Shown: positions 34,830 through 43,622 of the stretch, one piece after another
How the letters are laid out: each line of letters begins with the position of its first letter
Position numbering within the stretch: position 1 is the first letter of the stretch
Source: Pseudomonas sp. B20(2017)
GTDB lineage: Bacteria; Pseudomonadota; Gammaproteobacteria; Pseudomonadales; Pseudomonadaceae
Direction: 5' to 3'
DNA: 64,000 nt
Assembly: GCF_002113125.1 (NCBI RefSeq)
Contig: NZ_NEJP01000020.1
Location: 1 to 64,000 of the forward strand
Program-made: the position numbers and the translations under genes
The notes under the pieces: generated by a model
The model's input: the letters and a program-made list of their open reading frames with translations, nothing else
Databases searched by the model: none
Told to the model about the DNA's origin: nothing

Positions 34830-35948
34830 ATGCGGAGCAAGGTGACAGGTGCGCAGCGTTGGGTCGTGAAGATCGGCAGCGCTTTGCTGACAGCGGATGG
34901 CAAAGGGCTGGATCGCGCGGCAATGGGTGTCTGGGTCGAGCAGATGGTGGCTTTGCATGAGGCCGGCGTCGAGCTGGTGCTGGTGTCCTCAGGGGCAGTG
35001 GCGGCGGGCATGAGTCGCCTGGGCTGGACCGCTCGACCCAGTGCGATGCACGAGCTTCAGGCCGCTGCAGCAATCGGTCAGATGGGCTTGGTGCAGGCCT
35101 GGGAATCGAGCTTTGCCGAGCATGGCCGACACACCGCGCAGATTCTCCTGACCCATGACGACCTGTCCGACCGCAAGCGCTACCTGAACGCCCGCAGCAC
35201 CTTGCGTGCGCTGGTCGAGCTGAAGGTCATCCCGGTAATTAACGAAAACGACACCGTGGTCACCGACGAAATCCGTTTCGGCGACAACGACACGCTCGCA
35301 GCGCTGGTGGCGAATCTGGTCGAGGCTGATCTGCTGGTGATCCTGACGGATCGCGACGGTATGTTCGACGCTGATCCGCGCAACAATCCTGATGCACAGC
35401 TTATTTACGAAGCGCGCGCCGATGATCCGAGCCTGGATGCGGTGGCCGGCGGCACTGGTGGTGCGCTGGGTCGAGGCGGCATGCAGACCAAATTGCGCGC
35501 GGCGCGTCTGGCGGCGCGCTCCGGGGCGCACACCATCATTGTTGGCGGGCGTCTGGAGCGCGTGCTCGATCGTCTGAAAGCGGGTGAGCGCATTGGTACG
35601 TTGCTGTCGCCCGAGCGCGGCATGCTGGCGGCGCGCAAGCAGTGGCTGGCCGGTCACCTGCAGACCCGTGGCACGCTGGTGCTGGATGACGGTGCGGTTT
35701 CCGCGTTGTCCCAAGGCAATAAAAGTCTGCTGCCGGTTGGCGTCAAACTGGTTCAGGGTAGTTTCCGTCGCGGCGAAATGGTGGTTTGCGTGGCGCCGGA
35801 CGGTCGTGAGATTGCCCGTGGTCTGGCTAACTACAGCGCGCTGGAAGCACAAAAAATCATCGGTCAGTCGTCGGATGCGATTGTCGGTTTGCTGGGTTAC
35901 ATGGCTGAGCCGGAACTGGTTCACCGTGACAACCTGATTCTGGTGTAA
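34830..35948 (+). CDS. proB: Glutamate 5-kinase
   Basis: 372 residues, the length I recall for P. aeruginosa ProB. It phosphorylates glutamate, the first step of proline synthesis. An amino-acid kinase domain (RWVVKIGSALLT; SSGAVAAGMSRLG; NENDTVVTDEIRFGDND; GTGGALGRGGMQTKL) is followed by a C-terminal PUA domain (GTLVLDDGAVSAL...). Two adjacent ATGs exist (34827 and 34830). The second gives MRSKVTGAQRW, matching homologues. Followed 11 bases later by creA. Confidence 0.96.
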   Translation: MRSKVTGAQRWVVKIGSALLTADGKGLDRAAMGVWVEQMVALHEAGVELVLVSSGAVAAGMSRLGWTARPSAMHELQAAAAIGQMGLVQAWESSFAEHGRHTAQILLTHDDLSDRKRYLNARSTLRALVELKVIPVINENDTVVTDEIRFGDNDTLAALVANLVEADLLVILTDRDGMFDADPRNNPDAQLIYEARADDPSLDAVAGGTGGALGRGGMQTKLRAARLAARSGAHTIIVGGRLERVLDRLKAGERIGTLLSPERGMLAARKQWLAGHLQTRGTLVLDDGAVSALSQGNKSLLPVGVKLVQGSFRRGEMVVCVAPDGREIARGLANYSALEAQKIIGQSSDAIVGLLGYMAEPELVHRDNLILV

Positions 35949-35959
35949 GGAAAAACGCG

Positions 35960-36424
35960 ATGCGTATGGCAAAAGGATTTTTGGGCTTGCTGATGGCGTT
36001 GCCGTTGCTGGCCTCGGCCGAGGAAATCGGCCAAGTGTCGACGGTGTTCAAATTTGTCGGGCCGAACGACCGGATTGTGGTCGAGGCATTCGATGATCCG
36101 AAGGTTGAGGGTGTGACCTGCTATCTGTCCCGCGCCAAGACGGGCGGTGTAAAGGGTGGGTTGGGTCTGGCCGAGGATCGTGCCGAGGCGTCCATAGCTT
36201 GCCGTCAGGTCGGGCCAATCAACTTCAAGGGTGAATTGAAGGATGGCGAAGAGGTGTTCAAGGAGCGCACTTCGCTGGTGTTCAAGACGATGCAGGTGGT
36301 GCGTTTCCTCGACAAGAAGCGCAATACGCTGGTGTATCTGGTCTATAGCGATCGTCTGATCGAGGGTAGCCCGCAAAATGCGGTGACGGCGATACCGATT
36401 CTGCCGTGGGCGCCAGTTCATTGA
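35960..36424 (+). CDS. creA: CreA family periplasmic protein
   Basis: 154 residues, with a signal peptide (MRMAKGFLGLLMALPLLASA) and the CreA features EIGQVSTVFKFVGPNDRIVVEAFDDPKVEGVTCYLS and VRFLDKKRNTLVYLVYSDRLIEGSPQN. Two cysteines in the mature part (GVTCYLS, SIACRQV) suggest a disulfide. The function of CreA is not established. It is probably cotranscribed with proB (11-bp gap). Unlike in E. coli, no creBCD genes are near. Confidence 0.93.
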   Translation: MRMAKGFLGLLMALPLLASAEEIGQVSTVFKFVGPNDRIVVEAFDDPKVEGVTCYLSRAKTGGVKGGLGLAEDRAEASIACRQVGPINFKGELKDGEEVFKERTSLVFKTMQVVRFLDKKRNTLVYLVYSDRLIEGSPQNAVTAIPILPWAPVH

Positions 36425-36441
36425 TTTGGATGTAAATAAAT

Positions 36442-36470
36442 AGAGGAGTCGGTTGGCTCCTCTTTTTTTT
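36442..36470 (+). terminator. Terminator of proB-creA
   Basis: AGAGGAG and CTCCTCT arms with an 8-base loop, followed by a run of T. Confidence 0.85.
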
Positions 36471-36497
36471 GCGTTGCTTTTGGCAAATCGCAGGCAA

Positions 36498-36526
36498 TAA
36501 AAAACCGACCCTTGGGTCGGTTTTTT
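36498..36526 (-). terminator. Terminator of rpsT
   Basis: AAAACCGACCC, TTG loop, GGTCGGTTTT with T-runs on both strands, so it can serve both directions. It lies 15 bases after the rpsT stop. Confidence 0.9.
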
Positions 36527-36540
36527 AATGATTACGTCGC

Positions 36541-36813
36541 TTAGGCAGCAGCTTTCAGTGCCTTGACGTGACCATTCAGACGGCTCTTATGACGAGCAGC
36601 CTTGTTCTTGTGGATGATGCCTTTATCGGCCATACGGTCGATAACAGGCACAGCCAGAACGTATGCAGCTTGAGCTTTTTCAGCGTCTTTTGCGTCGATG
36701 GCTTTAACTACATTCTTGATGTAGGTACGAACCATGGAACGCAGGCTGGCGTTGTGGCTGCGACGCTTCTCAGCCTGTTTTGCACGTTTTTTGGCGGAAG
36801 GTGAGTTGGCCAC
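36541..36813 (-). CDS. rpsT: 30S ribosomal protein S20
   Basis: 90 residues. MANSPSAKKRAKQAEKRRSHNASLRSMVRTYIKN and the C-terminal HKNKAARHKSRLNGHVKAL are typical of S20, a helical protein binding the bottom of 16S rRNA. The start codon is GTG, with GAGGAG upstream. In E. coli rpsT starts with UUG and is autoregulated at translation, so the non-ATG start may have the same meaning here (inference). Divergent from murJ, as is common. Confidence 0.97.
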   Translation of the reverse strand: MANSPSAKKRAKQAEKRRSHNASLRSMVRTYIKNVVKAIDAKDAEKAQAAYVLAVPVIDRMADKGIIHKNKAARHKSRLNGHVKALKAAA

Positions 36814-36866
36814 CGTCGAGCTCCTCGAAAGACTTTTTAGGAAATAGCAAACAAAATAGGCCGCGA

Positions 36867-36895
36867 ATCATGCCGATGAAGAGATGTCTTGTCAA
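36867..36895 (-). promoter_or_regulatory. Sigma-70 promoter of rpsT
   Basis: On the minus strand TTGACA (36895-36890), a 17-base spacer and CATGAT (36872-36867). It lies about 55 bases upstream of the GTG start. Confidence 0.6.
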
Positions 36896-37065
36896 GGGCG
36901 CTTGAGACGTTCCGCTAAGTGGTAGGTATAAAGAGGCGGGATATTTATTTCCGGCGCTTGACCTGTAAACTCGCGAGCTTTGGCTCTGTGCTGTTGCGGC
37001 GCGGAGTATCGCACAAGTGGGCGCGTTATTCGCCTGCTGTTTATCGACAGGCACACATTCCTTCA

Positions 37066-38604
37066 ATGAATCTGCTCAAATCGTTGGCCGCCGTCAGCTC
37101 TATCACGATGCTTTCCCGGATTCTCGGGTTCGTTCGCGACACACTCATCGCCCGCACTTTCGGCGCCGGAATGGCGACCGACGCCTTCTTCATCGCCTTC
37201 AAACTGCCCAATCTGCTGCGCAGGATCTTCGCCGAGGGGGCATTTTCCCAGGCTTTTGTGCCGATCCTGGCCGAATATAAAAGCCAGAAGGGCGAAGAGG
37301 CGACCCGCACCTTTATTGCGTACGTTTCCGGCCTGCTGACGCTGGTACTGGCGCTGGTCACTGCGCTGGGCATGATCGCCGCGCCCTGGGTGATCTGGGC
37401 CACGGCGCCGGGTTTCACCGATACGCCGGAAAAATTCCAGCTGACCTCCGACCTGCTGCGAGTGACCTTCCCCTATATATTGCTGATCTCCCTGTCTTCG
37501 CTGGCGGGTGCGATCCTCAATACCTGGAACCGTTTCTCGGTGCCGGCATTCGTGCCGACTCTACTCAACGTCAGCATGATCGTGTTTTCGCTGTTCCTGA
37601 CGCCGTACTTCGATCCACCGGTCATGGCCCTCGGCTGGGCGGTGCTGGTCGGCGGCCTGGCGCAGTTGCTCTATCAACTGCCGCACCTGAAAAAGATCGG
37701 CATGCTGGTGCTGCCGCGCCTTAATCTGCGTGATACCGGTGTCTGGCGGGTGATGAAGCAGATGTTGCCGGCGATCATTGGTGTCTCGGTCAGTCAGATT
37801 TCCCTGATCATCAACACCATCTTCGCCTCGTTTCTGGTAGCAGGTTCGGTGTCGTGGATGTACTACGCCGATCGTCTGATGGAATTGCCGTCCGGCGTGC
37901 TGGGTGTGGCGTTGGGCACTATCCTGCTGCCGACACTGGCCAAGACCTACGCCAGCAAGGATCGCCACGAATATTCGCGGATTCTCGACTGGGGTCTGCG
38001 CCTGTGCTTCGTGCTGGTGCTTCCGTGTGCGCTGGCGCTGGGGATTCTGGCCGAGCCGTTGACCGTTTCACTGTTCCAGTATGGCCAGTTCAGCGGATTT
38101 GACGCGGCCATGACCCAGCGGGCGTTGATTGCCTATTCTGTCGGTCTGCTCGGTATTATCGTGATCAAAGTGTTGGCGCCAGGCTTCTATGCGCAACAAA
38201 ACATCCGTACACCGGTAAAAATCGCAATCTTCACCTTGGTGGTTACTCAGCTGTTCAACCTGGTATTGATCGGCCCGCTGGCGCACGCCGGTCTGGCGTT
38301 GGCGATCAGTGCCGGTGCCTGCCTGAACGCCGGCCTGCTGTTCTATCAACTGCGCAAGCAACAGATGTATCAGCCGCAGCCAGGCTGGCTGAAGTTCGGT
38401 TTCAAGCTGTTGGTCGCTGTGGCGGTGATGTCGGGAGTGCTGCTGATCGGCATGCATTTCATGCCCGCGTGGGATCAGGGCCACATGCTTGAGCGTTTCC
38501 TGCGCCTGGGCGTGCTAGTGGTTGCTGGCGTGGTCGCTTATTTCGGCATGTTGCTGTTGCTCGGTTTCCGCCTGCGTGACTTCAATCGCAAGGCGTTGAG
38601 CTGA
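37066..38604 (+). CDS. murJ: Lipid II flippase MurJ (MviN)
   Basis: 512 residues, about 14 membrane helices. MurJ moves lipid II from the cytosolic to the periplasmic face for peptidoglycan synthesis. The N-terminal SLAAVSSITMLSRILGFVRDTLIARTFGAGMATDAFFIAFKLPNLLRRIFAEGAFSQAFVP is the classical MviN block, with the essential Arg residues in helix 1-2 region (SRILGFVRD and RRIFAEGAF). The ATG at 37066 is fixed by homology. It is the first gene of a probable murJ-ribF-ileS-lspA-fkpB-ispH run. Confidence 0.96.
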   Translation: MNLLKSLAAVSSITMLSRILGFVRDTLIARTFGAGMATDAFFIAFKLPNLLRRIFAEGAFSQAFVPILAEYKSQKGEEATRTFIAYVSGLLTLVLALVTALGMIAAPWVIWATAPGFTDTPEKFQLTSDLLRVTFPYILLISLSSLAGAILNTWNRFSVPAFVPTLLNVSMIVFSLFLTPYFDPPVMALGWAVLVGGLAQLLYQLPHLKKIGMLVLPRLNLRDTGVWRVMKQMLPAIIGVSVSQISLIINTIFASFLVAGSVSWMYYADRLMELPSGVLGVALGTILLPTLAKTYASKDRHEYSRILDWGLRLCFVLVLPCALALGILAEPLTVSLFQYGQFSGFDAAMTQRALIAYSVGLLGIIVIKVLAPGFYAQQNIRTPVKIAIFTLVVTQLFNLVLIGPLAHAGLALAISAGACLNAGLLFYQLRKQQMYQPQPGWLKFGFKLLVAVAVMSGVLLIGMHFMPAWDQGHMLERFLRLGVLVVAGVVAYFGMLLLLGFRLRDFNRKALS

Positions 38605-38733
38605 GGTTTTACCCTTGAAAAACGGACGCGAGCCGGCAGTTTTGTCGGCTCGAACACTTTGGGTTACGGTGTTGCCTGTCGTCGGCCGTCGGGTGTGGTT
38701 ATAATCGGCCACTTTATGAGCAAGAAGCGCGTT

Positions 38734-39672
38734 ATGCAGCTGGTTCGAGGCCTCCACAATCTGCGCCCCCAGCATCGGGGCTGCGTCGCCACTATTGGCA
38801 ACTTTGACGGTGTTCACCGTGGTCACCAGGCCATTCTGGCCCGACTGCGTGAGCGTGCGCTCGAGTTGGGTGTACCCAGCTGCGTGGTGATTTTTGAACC
38901 GCAGCCACGGGAGTTCTTTGCCCCGGAGACCGCGCCCGCGCGCCTGGCCCGGTTGCGCGACAAGCTGCAACTGCTGGCGGCCGAAGGCGTCGACCGGGTC
39001 TTGTGCCTGGCCTTCAACCAGCGCCTGAGCAAACTCAGCGCCAGCGAGTTCGTCGATACCATCCTGGTCGATGGCCTCGGCGTGCAGCATCTGGAGGTCG
39101 GTGACGATTTCCGCTTCGGTTGCGACCGTCTCGGCGATTTCGATTTCCTGTTGCAGGCCGGCCAGGTCCACGGTTTCACCGTGGAAGCTGCGCAAACCGT
39201 CGAGCTGGATGGCATTCGCGTCAGCAGCACCCAGGTACGCAACGCGTTGGCCGCCGCCGATTTTGCCTTGGCCGAGCGGTTGCTCGGTCGCCCGTACCGG
39301 ATTGCCGGTCGCGTGCTGCATGGCCAGAAACTGGCCCGCCAGTTGGGTACGCCCACGGCGAATATTCAACTGAAACGCCGTCGCGTGCCGTTCACCGGGG
39401 TTTACCTGGTCGACGTCGATATCGACGGCAAGACCTGGCCCGGCGTCGCCAATATCGGCGTGCGGCCCACGGTGCAAGGTGATGGCAAGGCCCACCTTGA
39501 AGTTCATCTTTTAGATTTTGCCGGCGATCTGTATGACCGGCGTTTGACGGTGGTTTTCCACCAGAAGCTGCGTGAAGAGCAGCGTTTCGCCTCCCTGGAG
39601 GCACTGAAAACGGCGATCAATGCGGATGTCGCCGCCGCCCGTGCACTAGCCGCACCTAGCGCCCATCGCTAA
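38734..39672 (+). CDS. ribF: Bifunctional riboflavin kinase/FAD synthetase
   Basis: 312 residues, usual length. The N-terminal FMN adenylyltransferase domain (about 1-180) carries ATIGNFDGVHRGHQ and the ISSTQVR-like RVSSTQVRNAL motif. The C-terminal riboflavin kinase domain carries GTPTANIQL and GVANIGVRPT. It makes FMN and FAD from riboflavin. The ATG at 38734 (MQLVRGLHNLRPQHRG) matches homologues; an upstream ATG at 38716 is possible. Followed 13 bases later by ileS. Confidence 0.96.
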   Translation: MQLVRGLHNLRPQHRGCVATIGNFDGVHRGHQAILARLRERALELGVPSCVVIFEPQPREFFAPETAPARLARLRDKLQLLAAEGVDRVLCLAFNQRLSKLSASEFVDTILVDGLGVQHLEVGDDFRFGCDRLGDFDFLLQAGQVHGFTVEAAQTVELDGIRVSSTQVRNALAAADFALAERLLGRPYRIAGRVLHGQKLARQLGTPTANIQLKRRRVPFTGVYLVDVDIDGKTWPGVANIGVRPTVQGDGKAHLEVHLLDFAGDLYDRRLTVVFHQKLREEQRFASLEALKTAINADVAAARALAAPSAHR

Positions 39673-39685
39673 TGAAGAGCCTTAA

Positions 39686-42517
39686 ATGACCGACTATAAA
39701 GCCACGCTAAACCTTCCGGACACCGCCTTCCCAATGAAGGCCGGCCTGCCACAGCGCGAACCGCAAATCCTGCAGCGCTGGGACAGTATTGGCCTGTACG
39801 GAAAGTTGCGCGAGATTGGCAAGGATCGTCCGAAGTTCGTCCTGCACGACGGCCCTCCGTACGCCAACGGTACGATTCACATCGGTCACGCACTGAACAA
39901 GATTCTCAAGGACATGATCATCCGCTCGAAGACCCTGTCGGGCTTCGACGCGCCGTACGTTCCGGGTTGGGACTGCCACGGCCTGCCGATCGAGCACAAG
40001 GTTGAAGTGACCCACGGCAAGAACCTGGGCGCGGACAAGACCCGCGAGCTGTGCCGTGCCTACGCCACCGAGCAGATCGAAGGGCAGAAGTCCGAGTTCA
40101 TCCGTCTCGGCGTGCTGGGCGACTTCGCCAACCCGTACAAGACCATGGACTTCAAGAACGAGGCCGGTGAAATCCGCGCCCTCGCCGAAATCGTCAAGGG
40201 CGGTTTCGTGTTCAAGGGCTTGAAGCCTGTGAATTGGTGCTTCGATTGCGGTTCGGCCCTGGCCGAAGCGGAAGTCGAGTACGAGAACAAGAAGTCCTCG
40301 ACCATCGACGTGGCTTTTCCGATCGCTGACGAGGCCAAACTGGCCGCCGCGTTCGGTCTGCCATCGCTGAGCAAACCTGCCTCGATCGTGATCTGGACCA
40401 CCACCCCGTGGACCATCCCGGCCAACCAGGCACTCAACGTTCACCCGGAATTCACCTATGCGCTGGTCGACATCGGCGACAAGCTGCTGGTGCTGGCTGA
40501 AGAGCTGGTCGAGTCCTGCCTGACCCGTTACGGCGTTGAAGGCACCGTGTTGGCCACCGCGCCGGGGTCGGCGCTGGAGCTGATCAACTTCCGTCATCCG
40601 TTCTACGACCGTCTGTCGCCGGTGTACCTGGCCGACTACGTGGAACTGGGCGCCGGCACCGGCGTGGTTCACTCCGCCCCGGCCTACGGTGTGGACGACT
40701 TCGTGACCTGCAAGAAATACGGCATGGTCAACGACGACATCCTCAACCCGGTACAGAGCAACGGCGTTTACGTGCCGTCGCTGGAGTTCTTCGGCGGCCA
40801 GTTCATCTGGAAGGCCAACCCGGCCATCGTCGAAAAACTCACCGAAGTCGGTGCGCTGATGCACACCACCGTCATCGAACACAGCTACATGCACTGCTGG
40901 CGTCACAAGACCCCGCTGATCTACCGCGCCACTGCGCAATGGTTCATCGGCATGGACAAGGAGCCGGTGTCCGGCGACACCCTGCGCCAGCGCTCGCTCA
41001 AAGCCATCGAAGACACCAAGTTCGTGCCGGCCTGGGGCCAGGCGCGCCTGCACTCGATGATCGCCAACCGTCCGGACTGGTGCATCTCCCGTCAGCGTAA
41101 CTGGGGCGTGCCGATCCCGTTCTTCCTGAACAAGGAAAGCGGCGAACTGCACCCACGCACGGTCGAGCTGATGGAAGAAGTCGCCAAACGCGTCGAAGTC
41201 GAAGGCATCGAAGCCTGGTTCAAACTCGACGCTGCCGAGCTGCTGGGCGATGAAGCGCCGCAGTACGACAAGATCAGCGACACCCTCGACGTCTGGTTCG
41301 ACTCGGGCACCACGCACTGGCACGTCCTGCGCGGTTCACACCCGATGGGCCACGAGACCGGCCCGCGTGCCGACCTGTACCTGGAAGGTTCCGACCAGCA
41401 CCGTGGCTGGTTCCACTCGTCCCTGCTGACCGGTTGCGCCATCGACAACCACGCGCCATATCGCGAGCTGCTAACCCACGGCTTCACCGTGGACGAGTCC
41501 GGTCGCAAGATGTCCAAGTCCCTGGGCAACGTGATCGCGCCGCAGAAAGTCAACGACACCCTGGGCGCCGACATCATGCGTCTGTGGGTCGCCTCGACCG
41601 ACTACTCCGGCGAAATGGCTGTTTCCGATCAGATCCTGCAACGTAGTGCGGACGCTTATCGCCGTATCCGTAACACCGCGCGTTTCCTGCTTTCCAACCT
41701 GACCGGTTTCAACCCGGCCACCGACCTGCTGCCAGCTGAAGAAATGCTGGCGCTCGATCGCTGGGCCGTGGATCGCACCCTGCTGCTGCAGAACGAGCTG
41801 AAAGAGAGCTACGGCGAATACCGTTTCTGGAACGTCTACTCGAAAATCCACAACTTCTGCGTGCAGGAGCTGGGTGGTTTCTACCTCGACATCATCAAGG
41901 ATCGCCAGTACACCACTGGCGCCGACAGCAAGGCCCGTCGTTCGTGCCAGACCGCGCTGTTCCACATCTCCGAAGCGCTGGTGCGCTGGATCGCACCGAT
42001 CCTGGCCTTCACCGCCGACGAACTGTGGCAATACCTGCCGGGCGAGCGCAACGAATCGGTGATGCTCAACACTTGGTACGAAGGCCTGACCGAGTTGCCG
42101 GAAGGCTTCGAGCTGGGTCGCGAGTACTGGGATCGCATCATGGAAGTGAAGGTCGCGGTCAACAAAGAGATGGAAATCCAGCGCGCGGCCAAGGCCGTCG
42201 GTGGCAACCTGCAAGCCGAAGTGACGCTGTTCGCAGAAGACGCGCTGACCGCCGACCTGGCCAAACTGAGCAACGAGCTGCGCTTTGTCCTGATCACCTC
42301 GACGGCCACTGTTGCGCCGTTCGTGCAGGCTCCGGCTGATGCTGTGGCCACCGAAGTCAGCGGCCTGAAGCTGAAGATCGTCAAGTCCGCCTTCCCGAAA
42401 TGTGCCCGTTGCTGGCACTGCCGCGAAGACGTCGGCGTGAATCCGGAGCATCCGGAAATCTGCGGCCGTTGCGTGGACAACATCGATGGCGCCGGCGAGG
42501 TTCGTCACTATGCCTAA
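39686..42517 (+). CDS. ileS: Isoleucyl-tRNA synthetase (type I, mupirocin-sensitive type)
   Basis: 943 residues, the length of the bacterial IleS1 class. The HIGH motif is in YANGTIHIGHALNK, KMSKS in GRKMSKSLGN, and the editing CP1 domain is complete (WTTTPWTIPANQAL). The C-terminal zinc site is CARCWHCREDVG...CGRC. It charges tRNA-Ile and edits valine. The final bases overlap the lspA start, so translation is probably coupled. Confidence 0.98.
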   Translation: MTDYKATLNLPDTAFPMKAGLPQREPQILQRWDSIGLYGKLREIGKDRPKFVLHDGPPYANGTIHIGHALNKILKDMIIRSKTLSGFDAPYVPGWDCHGLPIEHKVEVTHGKNLGADKTRELCRAYATEQIEGQKSEFIRLGVLGDFANPYKTMDFKNEAGEIRALAEIVKGGFVFKGLKPVNWCFDCGSALAEAEVEYENKKSSTIDVAFPIADEAKLAAAFGLPSLSKPASIVIWTTTPWTIPANQALNVHPEFTYALVDIGDKLLVLAEELVESCLTRYGVEGTVLATAPGSALELINFRHPFYDRLSPVYLADYVELGAGTGVVHSAPAYGVDDFVTCKKYGMVNDDILNPVQSNGVYVPSLEFFGGQFIWKANPAIVEKLTEVGALMHTTVIEHSYMHCWRHKTPLIYRATAQWFIGMDKEPVSGDTLRQRSLKAIEDTKFVPAWGQARLHSMIANRPDWCISRQRNWGVPIPFFLNKESGELHPRTVELMEEVAKRVEVEGIEAWFKLDAAELLGDEAPQYDKISDTLDVWFDSGTTHWHVLRGSHPMGHETGPRADLYLEGSDQHRGWFHSSLLTGCAIDNHAPYRELLTHGFTVDESGRKMSKSLGNVIAPQKVNDTLGADIMRLWVASTDYSGEMAVSDQILQRSADAYRRIRNTARFLLSNLTGFNPATDLLPAEEMLALDRWAVDRTLLLQNELKESYGEYRFWNVYSKIHNFCVQELGGFYLDIIKDRQYTTGADSKARRSCQTALFHISEALVRWIAPILAFTADELWQYLPGERNESVMLNTWYEGLTELPEGFELGREYWDRIMEVKVAVNKEMEIQRAAKAVGGNLQAEVTLFAEDALTADLAKLSNELRFVLITSTATVAPFVQAPADAVATEVSGLKLKIVKSAFPKCARCWHCREDVGVNPEHPEICGRCVDNIDGAGEVRHYA

Positions 42518-43022
42518 TGCCGTTGGCCGTTTCGGACGGCTGAGCTGGCTCTGGTTGAGCTTGCTGGTTCTGGTTATCGACCAGGCCAGCAAGTTCTACT
42601 TCGAAGGCAAGCTCGAGATGTTCCAGCAGATCGTGATCATCCCTGATTACTTCAGCTGGACACTGGCCTACAACACCGGCGCTGCGTTCAGCTTCCTCGC
42701 GGACAGCTCAGGCTGGCAGCGCTGGCTGTTCGCGCTGATCGCGATTGCGGTCAGTGCGGTGCTGGTGGTCTGGCTCAAGCGCCTGGGTCGCAATGAAACC
42801 TGGCTGGCCATCGCGCTGGCGCTGGTTCTGGGTGGCGCACTGGGCAACCTTTATGACCGCATTGCCCTGGGCCATGTAATCGACTTCATTCTGGTGCACT
42901 GGCAGAACCGCTGGTACTTCCCGGCGTTCAACTTCGCCGACAGCGCCATCACCGTTGGCGCGGTGATGCTGGCACTGGACATGTTCAAAAGTAAGAAAAC
43001 CGGAGAAACCGTTCATGACTGA
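42510..43022 (+). CDS. lspA: Signal peptidase II (lipoprotein signal peptidase)
   Basis: 170 residues, four membrane helices. It cleaves the signal peptide of diacylglyceryl-prolipoproteins. The catalytic aspartates are Asp125 (GHVIDFI) and Asp144 (FNFADSAI), corresponding to D124/D143 of the P. aeruginosa enzyme; Asn113 and NTGAAF are also conserved. The ATG lies inside the ileS stop region (8-base overlap). Its product acts on the lipoproteins seen elsewhere in the window, including BamD. Confidence 0.97.
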   Translation: MPNAVGRFGRLSWLWLSLLVLVIDQASKFYFEGKLEMFQQIVIIPDYFSWTLAYNTGAAFSFLADSSGWQRWLFALIAIAVSAVLVVWLKRLGRNETWLAIALALVLGGALGNLYDRIALGHVIDFILVHWQNRWYFPAFNFADSAITVGAVMLALDMFKSKKTGETVHD

Positions 43023-43467
43023 ACAGGTATTGGCTGAGCAACGTATCGGCCAGAACACGGAAGTCACCTTGCACTTTGCATTGCGCCTGGAGAACGGCGA
43101 CACGGTCGACAGCACTTTCGACAAAGCCCCCGCGACCTTCAAGGTCGGCGACGGCAACCTGCTGCCGGGCTTCGAGGCGGCACTGTTCGGTTTCAAGGCG
43201 GGCGACAAGCGTACGCTGACCGTCGAGCCGGAAAACGCCTTCGGCCAGCCGAACCCGCAAAACGTACAGGTTATTCCGCGTTCGCAGTTTGCGGACATGG
43301 AGCTTTCGCCGGGTCTGCTGGTGATCTTCAACGATGCGGCCAATACTGAGCTGCCGGGTGTGGTGAAAGAGTTCGACGACGCGCAAGTGACCGTCGACTT
43401 CAACCACCCGCTGGCTGGCAAGACGCTGACCTTTGACGTGGAAATCTTCTCCGTCAAAGCGCTCTGA
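43015..43467 (+). CDS. fkpB: FKBP-type peptidyl-prolyl isomerase (SlpA/FkpB type)
   Basis: 150 residues, cytosolic SlyD-like FKBP lacking the His-rich tail. VTLHFALRLENGDTVDSTFDKAPATFKVGDGNLLPGFEAALFGFKAGDKRTLTVEPENAFG covers the FKBP domain with the insert-in-flap domain following (NVQVIPRSQFADM...). It overlaps lspA by 8 bases and precedes ispH, the conserved ileS-lspA-fkpB-ispH order of gammaproteobacteria. Confidence 0.95.
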   Translation: MTEQVLAEQRIGQNTEVTLHFALRLENGDTVDSTFDKAPATFKVGDGNLLPGFEAALFGFKAGDKRTLTVEPENAFGQPNPQNVQVIPRSQFADMELSPGLLVIFNDAANTELPGVVKEFDDAQVTVDFNHPLAGKTLTFDVEIFSVKAL

Positions 43468-43483
43468 GTAACACAGCAGAACC

Positions 43484-43577
43484 CCTGTGGGGGCGGGCTC
43501 GCTCGCGAATGCTGACTGACATTCAACATAAAAGTTGTCTGACACACCGCTTTCGCGAGCAAGCTCGCTCCCACAGG
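43484..43577. repeat. REP pair (REPIN) between fkpB and ispH
   Basis: Inverted REP units at 43485-43509 and 43551-43576 inside the ileS-lspA-fkpB-ispH operon. The left unit is diverged (GTGGGGGCGGGCTCGCTCGC). The insertion stretches the fkpB-ispH spacing to 155 bases and could alter downstream expression. Confidence 0.9.
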
Positions 43578-43622
43578 GATTGCAATGATCCATTTTCTTG
43601 CGCGCAAGACACGAGGCACAGC

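Noticed and set aside
36902..36932. Sigma-70 promoter TTGAGA-N19-TATAAA for murJ
   Set aside because: The 19-base spacer is too long to claim; it may be real with a different -35.
38627..38652. Hairpin CGAGCCG...CGGCTCG after murJ as a terminator
   Set aside because: Imperfect loop region, no T-run, and ribF follows closely on the same strand; terminator function not supported.
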